Shown one piece after another: positions 9,777-21,475 of a DNA stretch of 64,000 bases. Location: the NCBI GenBank assembly GCA_024642245.1, contig JAHEBM010000003.1, forward strand, positions 47,084-111,083. Direction: 5' to 3'. The position numbers and the translations under genes are program-made. The notes beneath the pieces are model-generated. The model was not told the DNA's origin. It made no database searches and saw only the letters and a list, made by a program, of their open reading frames with translations. Each line of letters starts with the position of its first letter. Position 1 is the first letter of the stretch. The DNA is from Haliea sp. (GTDB lineage Bacteria; Pseudomonadota; Gammaproteobacteria; Pseudomonadales; Halieaceae).

Positions 9777-11027
9777 CTAGTCAGGCAGGCATTTTTCTGT
9801 GCGCATGATATCAGCAATTGATTCGCGCTCGCGTATCAGGTGCACCTGGTCGCCGTCGACCATCAGTTCCGGGGCGCGGCCGCGGCTGTTGTAATTCGAG
9901 CTCATGCTGAAACCGTAGGCGCCGGCGCCAAACAGGGCCAGAAGATCTCCCTGGGCCAGGTTCAACTCCCGGTCCTTACCCAGGAAGTCACCGGTTTCGC
10001 ACACGGGGCCCACCACGTCCCAGCGGGCGGTCTCGCCACCTGTGCGGCGCTCGACCGGCTGGATGTCCAGCCAGGCCTGGTAAAGCGCCGGGCGGATCAT
10101 ATCGTTCATCGCCGCATCCACCAGGGCGAAGTTGTGCTGCGGTGTTGGCTTGAGGTATTCCACCCGGGTCACCAGCAGGCCGGCATTGGCGGCGATAGAG
10201 CGTCCCGGTTCGAACATCAGCTTGATCTTGCGTGCACCCAGCTCGCGCCGGATCGCGCCGATGTACTCGCCGATAGAGGGAGGTGCTTCATCCCGGTAGC
10301 GCACCCCGAGGCCGCCGCCGAGGTCCAGGTGGCGCAGCGTGATACCCTTTTCGGCAAGCGTGTCCACCAACGACAGGAGGCGGCGAAGGGCGTCCAGGAA
10401 CGGGCTGATGTCGGTGAGTTGTGAGCCGATATGGCAGTCCAGGCCAACCACGTCCACGTGAGTGAGCGTTGCGGCCCGTTGGTACACCAGCAGCGCTTCG
10501 TCCACGGTTACACCAAACTTGTTTTCCCTTAGCCCGGTGGAGATATAGGGGTGGGTTTTCGCATCCACATCGGGATTGACGCGCACCGACACGGGCGCGA
10601 CCAGGCCCATATCGCCGGCCACCCTGTCGAGTACTTCCAGTTCCGCCGCCGACTCCAGGTTGAAGCAATGGATTCCCAGTTCCAGTGCCCTGGCCATTTC
10701 CGCGGGCTTTTTCCCCACTCCGGAAAATACGATTTTAGCAGGATCACCGCCGGCGGCGATCACGCGCTCGAGCTCGCCAGCGGAGACAATATCAAAGCCG
10801 GCACCCAGGCGTGCCAGAACGTTCAGTACCGCCAGGTTGGAGTTGGCCTTCACCGCGTAGCACACGAGATGCTCACAGCCATCCAGGGCCTGCTGGTATT
10901 CGCTGAACGCCGATTCAAGTGCCGCGCGTGAGTAGATATAGCAGGGCGTGCCGTGCGCCTCGGCGATCTCACTTACTGCAACGCTCTCGGCAAACAGCTT
11001 GCCGTCGCGGTAGGGGAAATGTTCCAT
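9777..11027 (-). CDS. lysA: Diaminopimelate decarboxylase
   Basis: CYAVKANSNLAVL, VRVNPDVDAKTHPYISTGLRENKFG, GPVCETGDFLGKDR. Confidence 0.97.
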   Translation of the reverse strand: MEHFPYRDGKLFAESVAVSEIAEAHGTPCYIYSRAALESAFSEYQQALDGCEHLVCYAVKANSNLAVLNVLARLGAGFDIVSAGELERVIAAGGDPAKIVFSGVGKKPAEMARALELGIHCFNLESAAELEVLDRVAGDMGLVAPVSVRVNPDVDAKTHPYISTGLRENKFGVTVDEALLVYQRAATLTHVDVVGLDCHIGSQLTDISPFLDALRRLLSLVDTLAEKGITLRHLDLGGGLGVRYRDEAPPSIGEYIGAIRRELGARKIKLMFEPGRSIAANAGLLVTRVEYLKPTPQHNFALVDAAMNDMIRPALYQAWLDIQPVERRTGGETARWDVVGPVCETGDFLGKDRELNLAQGDLLALFGAGAYGFSMSSNYNSRGRAPELMVDGDQVHLIRERESIADIMRTEKCLPD

Positions 11028-11038
11028 GGGTGATCTCG

Positions 11039-11185
11039 TCAGGGCGTTATGGCCGGGTTCGCGGTGGTGGGCGCGGTGGCGCTTTTACCCGGCGGCTTTT
11101 CCGCCGGGTCGTACAGGGGGCCCATCTGCCCGCAGCCGGCCAGCAGCAGGGCGAGAAGTGCAATAGCGGCAACTGTGTTATGCAT
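11039..11185 (-). CDS. lptM: LPS translocon maturation chaperone LptM-like small lipoprotein
   Basis: 48 aa MHNTVAAIALLALLLAGCGQMGPLYDPAEKPP: lipobox LAGC then GQMGPLY; upstream of lysA/dapF. Confidence 0.85.
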   Translation of the reverse strand: MHNTVAAIALLALLLAGCGQMGPLYDPAEKPPGKSATAPTTANPAITP

Positions 11186-11291
11186 CAGACCAATCCGGTT
11201 GGCAAAGCGGGGGATTATACCGCTCGCTAGTATGCGGCGCGAGCTGCCCGTATTATTGAATTTTTCCGGATCCACCAGGTGGAGTGATGTC

Positions 11292-12275
11292 GTGACCAAA
11301 TTATACCGGGCAGTGCCCCTGGCATTACTGGGCGCCGTGGCGTCGCCGCTGGCGGCTGACGAACCCCTGTATGTCAAAAACCTCAGCCCGGTCACCGGCT
11401 TGCTCGGGCTCCCCTCCCAGCGATCAGCCGGGACCGAACCTGCGGGAACCCTGGCCGTGGCGCTGCACAGCGCTATAGCGAGTAACTACGTGCTGGACTC
11501 CAGCAGCCGTGAATACCTTAACCTCGACGGTGAAACCCTGCGCTTTGCGCTCGACCTGCGCTATGGCCTTGCCGCCGACTGGGATCTGCAACTGGAAGTG
11601 CCCTGGCTGGAACACGGCGGCGGCCAGCTGGACCGTGTCATAGACGACTGGCATGACTTCTGGGGCATGTCAGACGGCGGCCGTTCCCAGGTGCCCAGGG
11701 ATTTGCTGGATTACCAGTATGCGTCGTCCGGTTCTCGCGGATTTTTGCTGGAGGATGACAGCTCGGGCCCGGGGGATATCAGCCTGGCGCTGAATTACGC
11801 GTTTTTCCGGGAAGGGGATACGGTCGCCAGTGTCGCGCTCGGCTACAAGTTCGGTGTGGGCGACGAGGATAAATTTCTTGGCAGCGGTGCAGACGATATG
11901 TATATCGCGCTGCGCTTTTCCGGCGCCCACCTCTCTGACCTGCCGTTGCGCTGGCATGGCCAGCTGGGGTACCTGCGGGCCGGCGACAGCCAGCTGCTGG
12001 AGGGGATGCAGGAGCGGGACCTGTGGTTCGCCGGTCTCGGCCTGGACTGGCGGGTCGGTGAAAACTGGTCATTGCTGGCACAGTTCGATGCCAATGCCGC
12101 CCCGACCGACAGCGACCTGACCGCGCTGGGAGACCCCGGGGTGACCTTTGCCGCCGGTGGGCGCTGGCGTTTCGCGTCGCGCTGGTCGGTGGACGCCAGC
12201 GTGGTGGAGGACATCGGTGTGGAAACCGCTTCGGATGTTACTTTCCAGCTAAGCCTGCGGTACAGCGGGCGCTGA
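11292..12275 (+). CDS. DUF3187 family protein (outer-membrane beta-barrel-like)
   Basis: GTG start VTKLYRAVPLALLGAVASPLAADEPLYVKNLSPVTGLLGLPSQRSAG; aromatic-alternating strands to C-terminal SLRYSGR. Start inferred. Confidence 0.75.
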   Translation: MTKLYRAVPLALLGAVASPLAADEPLYVKNLSPVTGLLGLPSQRSAGTEPAGTLAVALHSAIASNYVLDSSSREYLNLDGETLRFALDLRYGLAADWDLQLEVPWLEHGGGQLDRVIDDWHDFWGMSDGGRSQVPRDLLDYQYASSGSRGFLLEDDSSGPGDISLALNYAFFREGDTVASVALGYKFGVGDEDKFLGSGADDMYIALRFSGAHLSDLPLRWHGQLGYLRAGDSQLLEGMQERDLWFAGLGLDWRVGENWSLLAQFDANAAPTDSDLTALGDPGVTFAAGGRWRFASRWSVDASVVEDIGVETASDVTFQLSLRYSGR

Positions 12276-12286
12276 GGGGCCCGTGG

Positions 12287-13684
12287 TCAGCGTGCCTGCA
12301 GCCGCGCCAGTGCGCGCTGCGCGGCCGCGGCCACTTGCGCCGGTGCGGTGCCACCCAGGTGATTGCGGGCGGCGACAGAACCTTCCAGGGTGAGTACCTC
12401 GAATACATCTTCGCCGATGTCCGCGCAAAAGCCCTGCAGCGTGGCCAGCGCCATTTCGGCCAGGTCCTGGCCACTGGCTACACCGTGTGCCACGGCCTTG
12501 CCGACCACCTCGTGGGCGTCCCTAAAGGGCAGGCCGCGGCGTACAAGGTAGTCCGCCAGGTCGGTGGCTGTGGAAAATCCGCGACGTGCAGCCTCGCGCA
12601 TCTGCTGCGTCTTCGGCCGAATGGCCGGCACCATATCGCCAAAAGCCCGCAGGCAGTCCAGCACGGTATCGACCGTGTCAAACAGCGGTTCCTTGTCCTC
12701 CTGGTTGTCCTTGTTGTAGGCCAGGGGCTGGCTTTTCATCAGGGTCAGCAGGGAAACGAGATGGCCGTTCACCCGGCCCACCTTGCCGCGCACCAGTTCG
12801 GGAACATCCGGGTTTTTCTTCTGCGGCATGATCGAGGAGCCGGTACAGAAACGGTCCGGCAATTCGATAAAGTTGAACTGGGAGGAAGTCCACAGCACCA
12901 GCTCTTCGGAAATACGCGACAGGTGGGTTAACAGCATTGCGGCAAAGGCGCAAAACTCGATGGCGAAATCCCGATCCGATACGGAGTCCAGCGAGTTCTC
13001 TGTCGGGCGATCGAAGCCCAGCGCGCTGGCGGTCTGGGTGCGGTCGATGGGATAGGTGGTGCCCGCCAGCGCCGCGGCGCCCAGCGGAGACTGGTTGAGG
13101 CGGGCGCGGCAATCCATGAGACGGCCGTAGTCCCGCTCCATCATCTCGTTCCAGGCGAGCAGGTGATGGCCAAAAGTGACTGGCTGCGCGGTCTGCAGGT
13201 GGGTGAAGCCGGGCATTATGGTGTCGGTGTGCTGCGTGGCCAGCCCGATTGTGCCCTCTTGCAATCGTGTCAGTTGGCCTGCTATGGCATCGATGGCCGA
13301 GCGCAGGTAAAGGCGTATATCGGTGGCCACCTGGTCATTGCGTGAGCGTCCGGTGTGCAGTTTCTTGCCGGTGACACCGATCAGCTCGGTCAGTCGGGCC
13401 TCGATATTCATGTGGACATCTTCCAGCTCTATTGACCACTGGAAGCTGCCGCTGCTGATTTCAGCCTCGACCTGGGCGAGGCCGCGGCGAATCTCCGACA
13501 GTTCCTCCCCCGTGAGTACCCCGACGGTGCAAAGCATCTGGGCGTGGGCGAGGGAGCCGGCGATATCCTCTGCAGCCATGCGCTGGTCGAAATTGACCGA
13601 CGCCGTGAAGCGCTGTACAAAACTGTCGGTGGCCTCGCTGAAGCGTCCACCCCACAGCTTGCTTGTGTCTTGCTGTTTGCTCAT
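12287..13684 (-). CDS. argH: Argininosuccinate lyase
   Basis: [45 protein letters not shown]. Confidence 0.97.
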   Translation of the reverse strand: MSKQQDTSKLWGGRFSEATDSFVQRFTASVNFDQRMAAEDIAGSLAHAQMLCTVGVLTGEELSEIRRGLAQVEAEISSGSFQWSIELEDVHMNIEARLTELIGVTGKKLHTGRSRNDQVATDIRLYLRSAIDAIAGQLTRLQEGTIGLATQHTDTIMPGFTHLQTAQPVTFGHHLLAWNEMMERDYGRLMDCRARLNQSPLGAAALAGTTYPIDRTQTASALGFDRPTENSLDSVSDRDFAIEFCAFAAMLLTHLSRISEELVLWTSSQFNFIELPDRFCTGSSIMPQKKNPDVPELVRGKVGRVNGHLVSLLTLMKSQPLAYNKDNQEDKEPLFDTVDTVLDCLRAFGDMVPAIRPKTQQMREAARRGFSTATDLADYLVRRGLPFRDAHEVVGKAVAHGVASGQDLAEMALATLQGFCADIGEDVFEVLTLEGSVAARNHLGGTAPAQVAAAAQRALARLQAR

Positions 13685-13815
13685 TCCGTTCGGGTTCCTG
13701 CAGTTGATGCTCAGTGGTGGCGCGGCTATGCACACCGGTCCAGCGGTGATTTTTGGGCTTGTTCACGCCAGGCAAGGGTGCAAGTATACCAGCTATCGCA
13801 GGGGGAGAAGTGTTT

Positions 13816-14877
13816 ATGCAGCCATCACCGGGGCAGGTGGCACAGCCGGGAGAACGATTGGCGCCCGGGGAGTTTTTCATCCCTGACCTGTGTTCCCCGC
13901 GACCGGTTTTGGCCATGGTGCTGTTGGTGGAGCTTATGGTGCTGGTCTACACGCTCAGCACCAGCGCCCTGCCGGAATTCAACTGGGACACGCTGGCAAT
14001 TGGCTCGCTGTTTGTGCAGTGGGTGGTGTTGCTCAGCGCTTCCCTGTTGTGCGCCCTGCGACGGGTTGTCGGCGGCCTGGGGTTGCCGCTGGTCAGCCTG
14101 TGTTGCCTGGTTGTAGTGCTTGCAGTCACTGCCATGAGCAGTTTCCTTGGCTGGCGCCTGCTGCCAATTCTTAACGATGGCACCGGCGAGGGGTGGTGGC
14201 TGTTCCGGAATCTCGTGGTGGCTGCCGTCCTGACCGGAATCCTGCTGCGCTATTTTTACCTGCAACAACAACTACTTTTACAGAAACAACTGGAATTGCA
14301 GTCCCGGCTCGACTCCCTGCGTGCCAGGATCCGGCCCCACTTCCTGTTTAATACCCTGAACAGTATTGCCAGCCTTATCGTGTCCCGACCCGAAGACGCT
14401 GAGCGCGCCGTGGAGGATCTCGCGGAACTACTGAGGGTCAGCCTGCAGGAGCAGCAGCGGCCGACGACCGTCGCCGACGAGTTGCGACTGTGCGAGCTTT
14501 ACCTGGCTATCGAGCAGTTGCGCCTGGGTGACAGGCTGCGGGTTGACTGGGAGGTAGGCCCCGGGCTGCGCGATCTGCCGATGCCCAGCCTGATACTCCA
14601 GCCCCTGGTGGAGAATGCCGTGTATCACGGCGTGGCCCAGCTTCCCACGGGAGGCGTGGTACATATCAGCGTGCAGCTGGCGGATGGCGGTGTCCTGGTG
14701 GTTGTCGACAACCCGACGCCGCAGCAGTCGACGCGCACGGGGGGACACCATATGGCCCTGGAAAATATACGCCAACGCCTGGCGGTGCTGTACGGCAACC
14801 AGGCCCGGTTGCACAGCCTCCAGGACGATGGAGTGTTTCGGGTTGAACTCGGTTACCCACTGCGGGAGATGGTATGA
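13816..14877 (+). CDS. algZ: Sensor histidine kinase AlgZ/FimS-like
   Basis: Multiple TM helices then RPHFLFNTLNSIASLI (LytS-type kinase); divergent from argH, upstream of algR. Confidence 0.9.
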   Translation: MQPSPGQVAQPGERLAPGEFFIPDLCSPRPVLAMVLLVELMVLVYTLSTSALPEFNWDTLAIGSLFVQWVVLLSASLLCALRRVVGGLGLPLVSLCCLVVVLAVTAMSSFLGWRLLPILNDGTGEGWWLFRNLVVAAVLTGILLRYFYLQQQLLLQKQLELQSRLDSLRARIRPHFLFNTLNSIASLIVSRPEDAERAVEDLAELLRVSLQEQQRPTTVADELRLCELYLAIEQLRLGDRLRVDWEVGPGLRDLPMPSLILQPLVENAVYHGVAQLPTGGVVHISVQLADGGVLVVVDNPTPQQSTRTGGHHMALENIRQRLAVLYGNQARLHSLQDDGVFRVELGYPLREMV

Positions 14878-15623
14878 GGGTTCTTGTCGTCGATGATGAG
14901 CAGCTGGCGCGGGAGCGGCTCGTGCGCCTGTTGCAGAAGTTGCAGCCCGGGTGCGAGTGTTGGCAGGCCGCCAATGGTAGCCAGGCACTCGAGCTGGTTC
15001 GGCAGCACAACCCGGACCTGTTGCTGCTGGATATCCGCATGCCGGGAATGACCGGTATCGAGCTGGCGGCGAAGCTTGATTCGCAGGCTCAACCGCCGGC
15101 AGTGATATTTTGCACCGCCTACGATGAATACGCCCTGGAGGCGCTGCAACACCAGGCCGTGGCCTACCTGCTGAAACCTGCCAGGGAGCATGAGCTGGCC
15201 CGGGCGCTGGCCAGTGCGGGCCGGGTCAACCGGGTACAGTTGGCTTCCCTGGGTGCGATTTCAGAACCCCTGGAGCCTGGTGTCCCGGGGCAGCGTACGC
15301 AGCTGGCCAGCCAAACCCATCGGGGCATTGAGACCATGCCTGTGGCGGACGTGCGCTGTCTGTTGGCTGAGCAGAAATACGTCACGGCCTGCGGCCGGGA
15401 TGCACAACTGTTGATTCCCGATACCCTCAAGGAGCTGGAACGGGAATTTGGCGAACGTTTTATTCGTGTACACCGCAACGCCCTGGTTGCTCGTGCCCAT
15501 ATTGTGCGCCTCGAGCGCGAGGAAGGTGGTCCCTGGACCGTGGTACTCGATGGGGTCAGCCAGCGACCGGTAGTCAGTCGACGTCACCTGGGCGAGGTAA
15601 AGCAGCGGCTGGTGACAGATTGA
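14874..15623 (+). CDS. algR: LytTR-family response regulator AlgR-like
   Basis: MRVLVVDDEQLARERLVRLL, LLLLDIRMPGMTGIEL, C-terminal LytTR ERFIRVHRNALVARAHI. Confidence 0.93.
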   Translation: MRVLVVDDEQLARERLVRLLQKLQPGCECWQAANGSQALELVRQHNPDLLLLDIRMPGMTGIELAAKLDSQAQPPAVIFCTAYDEYALEALQHQAVAYLLKPAREHELARALASAGRVNRVQLASLGAISEPLEPGVPGQRTQLASQTHRGIETMPVADVRCLLAEQKYVTACGRDAQLLIPDTLKELEREFGERFIRVHRNALVARAHIVRLEREEGGPWTVVLDGVSQRPVVSRRHLGEVKQRLVTD

Positions 15624-15713
15624 GTCGATTGCGCTGCACGGCGCCGGTTACACGGTCGCGGCACTGATAGTCGGCTGGTATCATGCCGGGCTGTATATCA
15701 AGGAAGCCGCAGT

Positions 15714-16646
15714 ATGCCCTCCAAAGTCATTATCGCCACCCGGGAAAGCCCCCTGGCCCTGTGGCAGGCCGAGTACGTGCGCAGTGCGCTGCGCGCCGCG
15801 CATCCGGGGCTGGCGGTGGAGCTTCTGGGGATGACTTCCCGCGGCGACCAACTGCTGGACGTGCCGCTGGCCAAGGTGGGCGGCAAGGGCCTGTTTGTAA
15901 AGGAGCTTGAGACCGCCCTGTTGGACGGCGCTGCCGATATTGCTGTGCACTCCATGAAAGATGTGCCGATGGAATTCCCGCGGGGCCTTGGCCTGGGCGT
16001 CATTTGCCAGCGCGAGGATCCCTCCGATGCCTTTGTCAGCAACCGCTATAAAACCCTGGATGAACTGCCCGCCGGTAGCGTAGTGGGAACCTCCAGCCTG
16101 CGCCGCGAGTGCCAGTTGCGTTCGCGCCGACCCGACCTGCAGGTGAAATTCCTGCGCGGCAATGTCAACACGCGCCTGCGCAAGCTCGACGAGGGTGAGT
16201 ACGACGCGATCATACTGGCCAGTGCGGGCCTTATCAGGCTGGGGTTCGGTGCTCGCATAGCCCAGGGCATCCCGGTGGAGCAATCGCTGCCGGCAGGGGG
16301 ACAGGGTGCAGTGGGAATCGAGTTGCGCACTGCCGACACCGGGTTGGTGGAACTGCTACAGGTGCTGCACCATGAGCCCACCGCCCAGCGAGTCACCGCT
16401 GAGCGCGCGCTTAACCAGCGTTTGCAGGGCGGTTGCCAGGTGCCTATCGCCTGCTATGCAGAACATGTCGGGGATGGCGAGCGCCTGTGGCTGCGCGGAC
16501 TGGTGGGCAAGCCCGACGGGACCGTACTCCTGCGAGCTGAGGGCGAGGCCGTCGCCGGGGAGGCGCAGCAGCTGGGTATCCGGGTTGCAGAGCAACTGCT
16601 GGAGCAGGGCGCCGCCGCTATATTGGCGGAGATTTATGGCGCCTGA
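15714..16646 (+). CDS. hemC: Hydroxymethylbilane synthase
   Basis: [50 protein letters not shown]. Confidence 0.97.
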   Translation: MPSKVIIATRESPLALWQAEYVRSALRAAHPGLAVELLGMTSRGDQLLDVPLAKVGGKGLFVKELETALLDGAADIAVHSMKDVPMEFPRGLGLGVICQREDPSDAFVSNRYKTLDELPAGSVVGTSSLRRECQLRSRRPDLQVKFLRGNVNTRLRKLDEGEYDAIILASAGLIRLGFGARIAQGIPVEQSLPAGGQGAVGIELRTADTGLVELLQVLHHEPTAQRVTAERALNQRLQGGCQVPIACYAEHVGDGERLWLRGLVGKPDGTVLLRAEGEAVAGEAQQLGIRVAEQLLEQGAAAILAEIYGA

Positions 16647-17409
16647 GGGCAGCGTTCTGGTAACGCGACCCGAGGGTCAGGCGGGGGATTTGTCCGCCGC
16701 GGTCGCGGCGGCGGGTTTTTCCGTGCACTGCCTGCCCATGCTGCAATTGGTGCCGCTGCCAGAGCTTGCCGCGGCCCGGCGCCAGCAGGTTCTGGACCTG
16801 GACCACTACCAGCACATTATTTTTGTCAGCGGTAATGCCGTGCGCTGGGGCATGCCCTGGTTTGAGTCCCTGTGGCCGCAACTGCCGGTGGGTCTTTACT
16901 GGTATGCGGTTGGCGCTGCCACGGCGCGACAGCTGTCGGCTTTTGGCGTGCGGGTCCAGACTCCCGATGCCGACATGAGCAGCGAGGGATTGCTTGCCCT
17001 GCCGCCACTGCAACAGGTGGCAGGCCAGCGAGTGTTGATCGTCAAGGGCGAGGGGGGGCGCGATCACCTGGCGGTGGAGCTGGAGCGGCGGGGTGCGCAA
17101 GTGGACCAGCTGCCCTGTTATCGTCGCGTTCGTCCCGGTCTCGCGCCCGGAGAGTTGGCGCTGAAGCTGTCCCTGTGGCGGGTTACACTCGTGATGATCA
17201 GCAGTGGGGAAGGTCTGGCCAACATGCTGGCATTGCTTAGCCCGGCAGAAACCTCTAAGTTTATCCATATCACCTTGCTGGTGCCGTCAGACCGGGTGGC
17301 GCAGATGGCCTATGCAGCGGGTTTCAAAAAGGTGGTAAGGGCAGAAAATGCCTCGGATAGCGCCATGCTGCGCGCCCTGGCGGCATGGAAAACCAGCGCT
17401 GGAGAATAA
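16636..17409 (+). CDS. hemD: Uroporphyrinogen-III synthase
   Basis: [36 protein letters not shown]; overlaps end of hemC; ORF-track start at 16306 lies inside hemC. Confidence 0.9.
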   Translation: MAPEGSVLVTRPEGQAGDLSAAVAAAGFSVHCLPMLQLVPLPELAAARRQQVLDLDHYQHIIFVSGNAVRWGMPWFESLWPQLPVGLYWYAVGAATARQLSAFGVRVQTPDADMSSEGLLALPPLQQVAGQRVLIVKGEGGRDHLAVELERRGAQVDQLPCYRRVRPGLAPGELALKLSLWRVTLVMISSGEGLANMLALLSPAETSKFIHITLLVPSDRVAQMAYAAGFKKVVRAENASDSAMLRALAAWKTSAGE

Positions 17410-17411
17410 GA

Positions 17412-18590
17412 GTGAGCGATCAGCAAGACAAGAATATCGAGCAGCTGGCGCAGGAGACCGCCGCATCCGGGGACAATCTGGAGGTAGATAACGCCGCGGA
17501 CGATGCGCCGCGAGTGTCTGGCGCAGCCGGGCCCCCGGCCCCTCAAGTGCGCGGGGGATCATCCGCGCCCGCCTGGATAGCGCTGCTGCTGGTGCTGGTC
17601 GTGGGCGGGGGATTGGCCTGGTCACTGCGCGAGCAGCAACGCACAGACGCCGGGCTGGCCGGGCGGCTGCAGGCGATCGAGGCGACCGTCGGACGGGAAG
17701 GGGCAGATCTGGGTGAGCTGGATAAGCGCTGGCAGGACCAGCTGGCGGTCGCGGTCGAGCAGATGCGCGCCAGGACAGAGGCACTCGGGGAGCAGTCGGG
17801 CCGTGCGCTCGAGCAACTTGATACCGTGCAGGCGCAACTGGACGAGCAGGGCGCCGAACTGGGTCGCTACAGTGCCAATGACCGCGGTGCCTGGTTACTG
17901 GCGGAAGCGCAATACCTGCTGCGGCTGGCTAACCAGCGCCTGGTCATGGCGGGCGATGTGGCGGCGGCGGAGGCTCTGCTGGGCAGCGCGGACGGTATTT
18001 TGCTGGAGCTGGACGATGTCCGCCTGCACGAGGCGCGCGCCGCACTGGCATCTGACCTGGCGGCGCTGCGAGCGGTACCCAGGGTAGATGTCGAGGGTGT
18101 TTACCTGCGCCTGGCCGCGCTGGTCGACCAGGCGGGTAAGCTGGTGATTTTCCAACTGCCGAAGCCCGAAGCCCAGCCCGGGCAGGTGCCTGCCGACAAC
18201 TGGCAGGCCAGGCTGCGGCAGGGTTACGAGGCAGCTCTTGCCAAACTGTCCAACTACATCGTTATCCGTCGCCGCGACGTGCCGATGCAGGCCCTGATGG
18301 ATCCCCAGTGGGAAGGGCTGGTGCGGCAGAACCTCCGCATGTTGCTGGAGCAGGCCCAGGTGGCATTGTTGTCGGGCAACCAGACGCTCTATCGCGAGAG
18401 CCTGGAGCGGGCCCTGCATTGGGTCGGGGAATTTTTCCAGTCTGACGAGGCCGCTGCGCGGGCCATGGCGCGGGAGATCACGCAGCTGGCGGATATGACG
18501 GTCGCGAGCAGCTTGCCGGATATCTCGGGATCTCTTCAGGCACTGGATGCTGCGATGAAGCAGCGTCTGCAGCACGGGGGCGCGGAGTAA
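17412..18590 (+). CDS. hemX: Uroporphyrinogen-III C-methyltransferase-like HemX
   Basis: Single TM (WIALLLVLVVGGGLAWSL) plus LLAEAQYLLRLANQRLVMAGDVAAAEALL; hemD/hemY context. Confidence 0.92.
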   Translation: MSDQQDKNIEQLAQETAASGDNLEVDNAADDAPRVSGAAGPPAPQVRGGSSAPAWIALLLVLVVGGGLAWSLREQQRTDAGLAGRLQAIEATVGREGADLGELDKRWQDQLAVAVEQMRARTEALGEQSGRALEQLDTVQAQLDEQGAELGRYSANDRGAWLLAEAQYLLRLANQRLVMAGDVAAAEALLGSADGILLELDDVRLHEARAALASDLAALRAVPRVDVEGVYLRLAALVDQAGKLVIFQLPKPEAQPGQVPADNWQARLRQGYEAALAKLSNYIVIRRRDVPMQALMDPQWEGLVRQNLRMLLEQAQVALLSGNQTLYRESLERALHWVGEFFQSDEAAARAMAREITQLADMTVASSLPDISGSLQALDAAMKQRLQHGGAE

Positions 18591-18593
18591 GCC

Positions 18594-19850
18594 ATGCGCA
18601 GGATATTCGCCCTGGCCCTGATCGCGCTCCTGCTTGGCGTTGGCGTCGTCGCGGTCATCGAAACCGACCCCGGCTATTTGCTGTTGGCCTATGGTGATTA
18701 CACCCTCGAGTCCAGTCTCTGGGTCGGACTGATACTTTTTCTTGTTTTCACCTGGCTGCTGTACATAGCCATAGCGCTGCTGGGCAGGATCCTGGGCGGG
18801 AAGAAATCATTATCGGGGTGGCTGGGTTCGCGCCGGGCTCACAAGGCCGCCAGGCTGACCAATCGTGGCCTCGTCAACTTCATCGAGGGCAACTGGTCCC
18901 GGGCGCGACGCGAGCTTCTGCGCGGTGCGCGCGACAACGAAACCCCGCTGCTCAATTACCTGTTGGCCGCCCGCGCCAGTGCCCGGCTCGGCGAACCGGA
19001 GCAGGTCCAGGAGCATCTGCTGGCAGCGGTGGAATCCAGCGCCTCTGCGAATATTGCGGTGGCGCTGACCAGGGCTGAAATTCAGCTGCAGGCGGGGCAA
19101 TACCGGCAGGCGATCGACACGCTGCAGGAGGCGCGCCGCAGCCCGGGCCGCTACCCCCGGGCGCTGGCCCTGTTGCAGCGCGCTTATACGGGCCTCGAGG
19201 ACGGGGCCGGCCTGGCTGAACTGTTACCGCAGTTGAAGAAATACCAGGTAATCAATGCCGAAGAGCAGCAGGCGCTGGAGCGTGAAGTGTTTGGTCGCAT
19301 GTTGCAGCAGGCCGGCGACCCCGGTCGGGGCGCCAGCCTCGATGGCTTGTGCGACGCCTGGCACAGGATTCCCACCGCGGTGCGGGAAGATGCCGCTATG
19401 ATCCGCCGTTTTACGGCGTTGCTGGTGGCAACAGGCGGGAACGCCCTGGCGGAAAAGACCATTCTGCGCGAACTCAAGCACAGCTGGGACCCCGAGCTGG
19501 TTCGCGTTTACGGCCTGGTGCAGAGCGACAACCTGCGTCGCCAGCTGGCGCGCGCAGAGGGCTGGCTTACGGAGCATCCCCAGGATCCCCAGTTGTTCCT
19601 TTGCCTGGGGCGCCTGGCTGCGCGAGACAAACTGTGGGGTAAGTCGCGCGACTATTTCGAGAAAAGTTATCGATTGCAGCGCAGTTCCGAAATCTGTGCG
19701 GAACTGGGCAGGTTGCTCAGTGCGCTGGGCGAGGCAAATGTGGCTGCAGCGTATTTTCGCGAGGGTCTGCTGTTGCAGGAGAACCACCTGCCCAAGTTGC
19801 CGAAGCCGGATAAAACCGTGCCCGACCAGCGTTTGCTGACGCGCTCCTGA
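18594..19850 (+). CDS. hemY: Heme biosynthesis HemY-like TPR membrane protein
   Basis: ETDPGYLLLAYGDYTLESSLWVGL; TPR-like C-terminus; follows hemX. Confidence 0.93.
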   Translation: MRRIFALALIALLLGVGVVAVIETDPGYLLLAYGDYTLESSLWVGLILFLVFTWLLYIAIALLGRILGGKKSLSGWLGSRRAHKAARLTNRGLVNFIEGNWSRARRELLRGARDNETPLLNYLLAARASARLGEPEQVQEHLLAAVESSASANIAVALTRAEIQLQAGQYRQAIDTLQEARRSPGRYPRALALLQRAYTGLEDGAGLAELLPQLKKYQVINAEEQQALEREVFGRMLQQAGDPGRGASLDGLCDAWHRIPTAVREDAAMIRRFTALLVATGGNALAEKTILRELKHSWDPELVRVYGLVQSDNLRRQLARAEGWLTEHPQDPQLFLCLGRLAARDKLWGKSRDYFEKSYRLQRSSEICAELGRLLSALGEANVAAAYFREGLLLQENHLPKLPKPDKTVPDQRLLTRS

Positions 19851-19895
19851 GGCCTGCGGCTTACTGCGACCAGGTCACCCGGGCGGAAGGCGCTT

Positions 19896-21380
19896 CTATA
19901 GGTCTATACCCAACTGCTCCCACATCTCATCGACCCGCTTTTTTACTGCCGGGTCCATGGCGATAGGTTCACCCCACTCCCGCTGGGTTTCGCCGGGCCA
20001 TTTATTGGTGGCGTCGAATCCGACCTTCGAGCCCAGGCCTGCCACGGGTGAGGCAAAATCAAGATAATCGATCGGGGTGTTGTCTATAAATACGCTGTCG
20101 CGCCGGGGGTCCATGCGGGTAGTCATCGCCCAGATCACGTCTTTCCAGTCCCGGGCGTTGACATCCTCGTCCGTGACGATGATGAACTTGGTGTACATGA
20201 ACTGGCGCAGGAAGGACCACACGCCGAGCATCACCCGCTTGGCGTGGCCTGGATATTCCTTGCGCATGGTCACAACCGCCATGCGATAGGAGCAACCTTC
20301 GGGCGGCAGGTAGAAGTCGACAATTTCCGGGAACTGCTTTTGCAGCAGGGGTACAAACACCTCGTTAAGCGCCACGCCAAGGACTGCCGGCTCGTCCGGT
20401 GGCCGGCCGGTATAAGTGCTGTGGTAGATCGGTGATTCACGGTGAGTAATGGCTTCCACGGTAAATACGGGAAAGCGCTCGACCTCGTTGTAATAACCCG
20501 TGTGGTCTCCAAACGGGCCTTCCTGCGCCAGCTCACCGGGTTCAAGATATCCTTCCAGAATATATTCGGCAGTCGCGGGAACCGTCAGGCCGTGCTCGCG
20601 GCACGCAGCGGTGAAGCACTCGGCCAGTTCCGTCTTGCTCCCGCGCAGCAGTCCGGCAAAAGCGTACTCGGAAATACTGTCTGGTATGGGTGTGACCGCC
20701 GCCAGGGTGGTGGCTGGGTCGGCGCCCAGTGCAATCGCCACGGGATAGCGCTTGCCCGGGTTCTGCAGTTGCCAGTCGCGGTAATCGAGGGCGCCCCCGC
20801 GGTGGGACAGCCAGCGCATGATCAGCTTGTTGCGTCCCAGCAGTTGCATGCGGTAGATACCGAGATTCAGGCGTTCCTTGCCTGGTCCGCGGGTAATGAC
20901 CAGGGGCCAGGTCACCAGGGGAGCTGCATCCCCAGGCCAGCAGGTCTGTATCGGCAGCTGGTGCAGGTCAACCTCCTCGCCCTGTACCGCGTGGTACTGG
21001 CAGGGTGGGTTACGCACCATTTTGGGGCCCATATGCAGCACCTGTTTCAGTACCGGTGCCTTGTCCAGTGCATCGCGCAGGCTTTTGGGCGGGTCGGGTT
21101 GGCGCAGGTAGGCCAGCAGTTCACCAATATCCCGCAGGGCAGAAATATCCTCTTTCCCCATGCCCAGTGCCACCCGGCGTTCAGTGCCGAACAGGTTTAC
21201 CAGCACCGGGGTGCTGTGGCCTTTGGGGTTTTCGAACAGTAGCGCGGGACCACCCTGTTTCAGGGTGCGATCGGCGATCTCGGTCATCTCCAGTGCCGGG
21301 TCCACTTCAGTTTTTATGCGAACCAGCTCGCCGCGCTGTTCCAGCGCAGCGAGAAAATCCCGGAGATCTGAATATTTCAC
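19896..21380 (-). CDS. ubiD: 4-hydroxy-3-polyprenylbenzoate decarboxylase
   Basis: GTG start [64 protein letters not shown]-track N-terminus (from 21596) overlaps the 3' end of rho. Confidence 0.95.
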   Translation of the reverse strand: MKYSDLRDFLAALEQRGELVRIKTEVDPALEMTEIADRTLKQGGPALLFENPKGHSTPVLVNLFGTERRVALGMGKEDISALRDIGELLAYLRQPDPPKSLRDALDKAPVLKQVLHMGPKMVRNPPCQYHAVQGEEVDLHQLPIQTCWPGDAAPLVTWPLVITRGPGKERLNLGIYRMQLLGRNKLIMRWLSHRGGALDYRDWQLQNPGKRYPVAIALGADPATTLAAVTPIPDSISEYAFAGLLRGSKTELAECFTAACREHGLTVPATAEYILEGYLEPGELAQEGPFGDHTGYYNEVERFPVFTVEAITHRESPIYHSTYTGRPPDEPAVLGVALNEVFVPLLQKQFPEIVDFYLPPEGCSYRMAVVTMRKEYPGHAKRVMLGVWSFLRQFMYTKFIIVTDEDVNARDWKDVIWAMTTRMDPRRDSVFIDNTPIDYLDFASPVAGLGSKVGFDATNKWPGETQREWGEPIAMDPAVKKRVDEMWEQLGIDL

Positions 21381-21475
21381 CTGTGTTACTCGCCCGCTGC
21401 CTGTGACCGTATCGAGAGGGACAGTACACGTTGAGCCGGGCGCACGCAATCGCGCGCCGGCGGTATTGCGCCGCG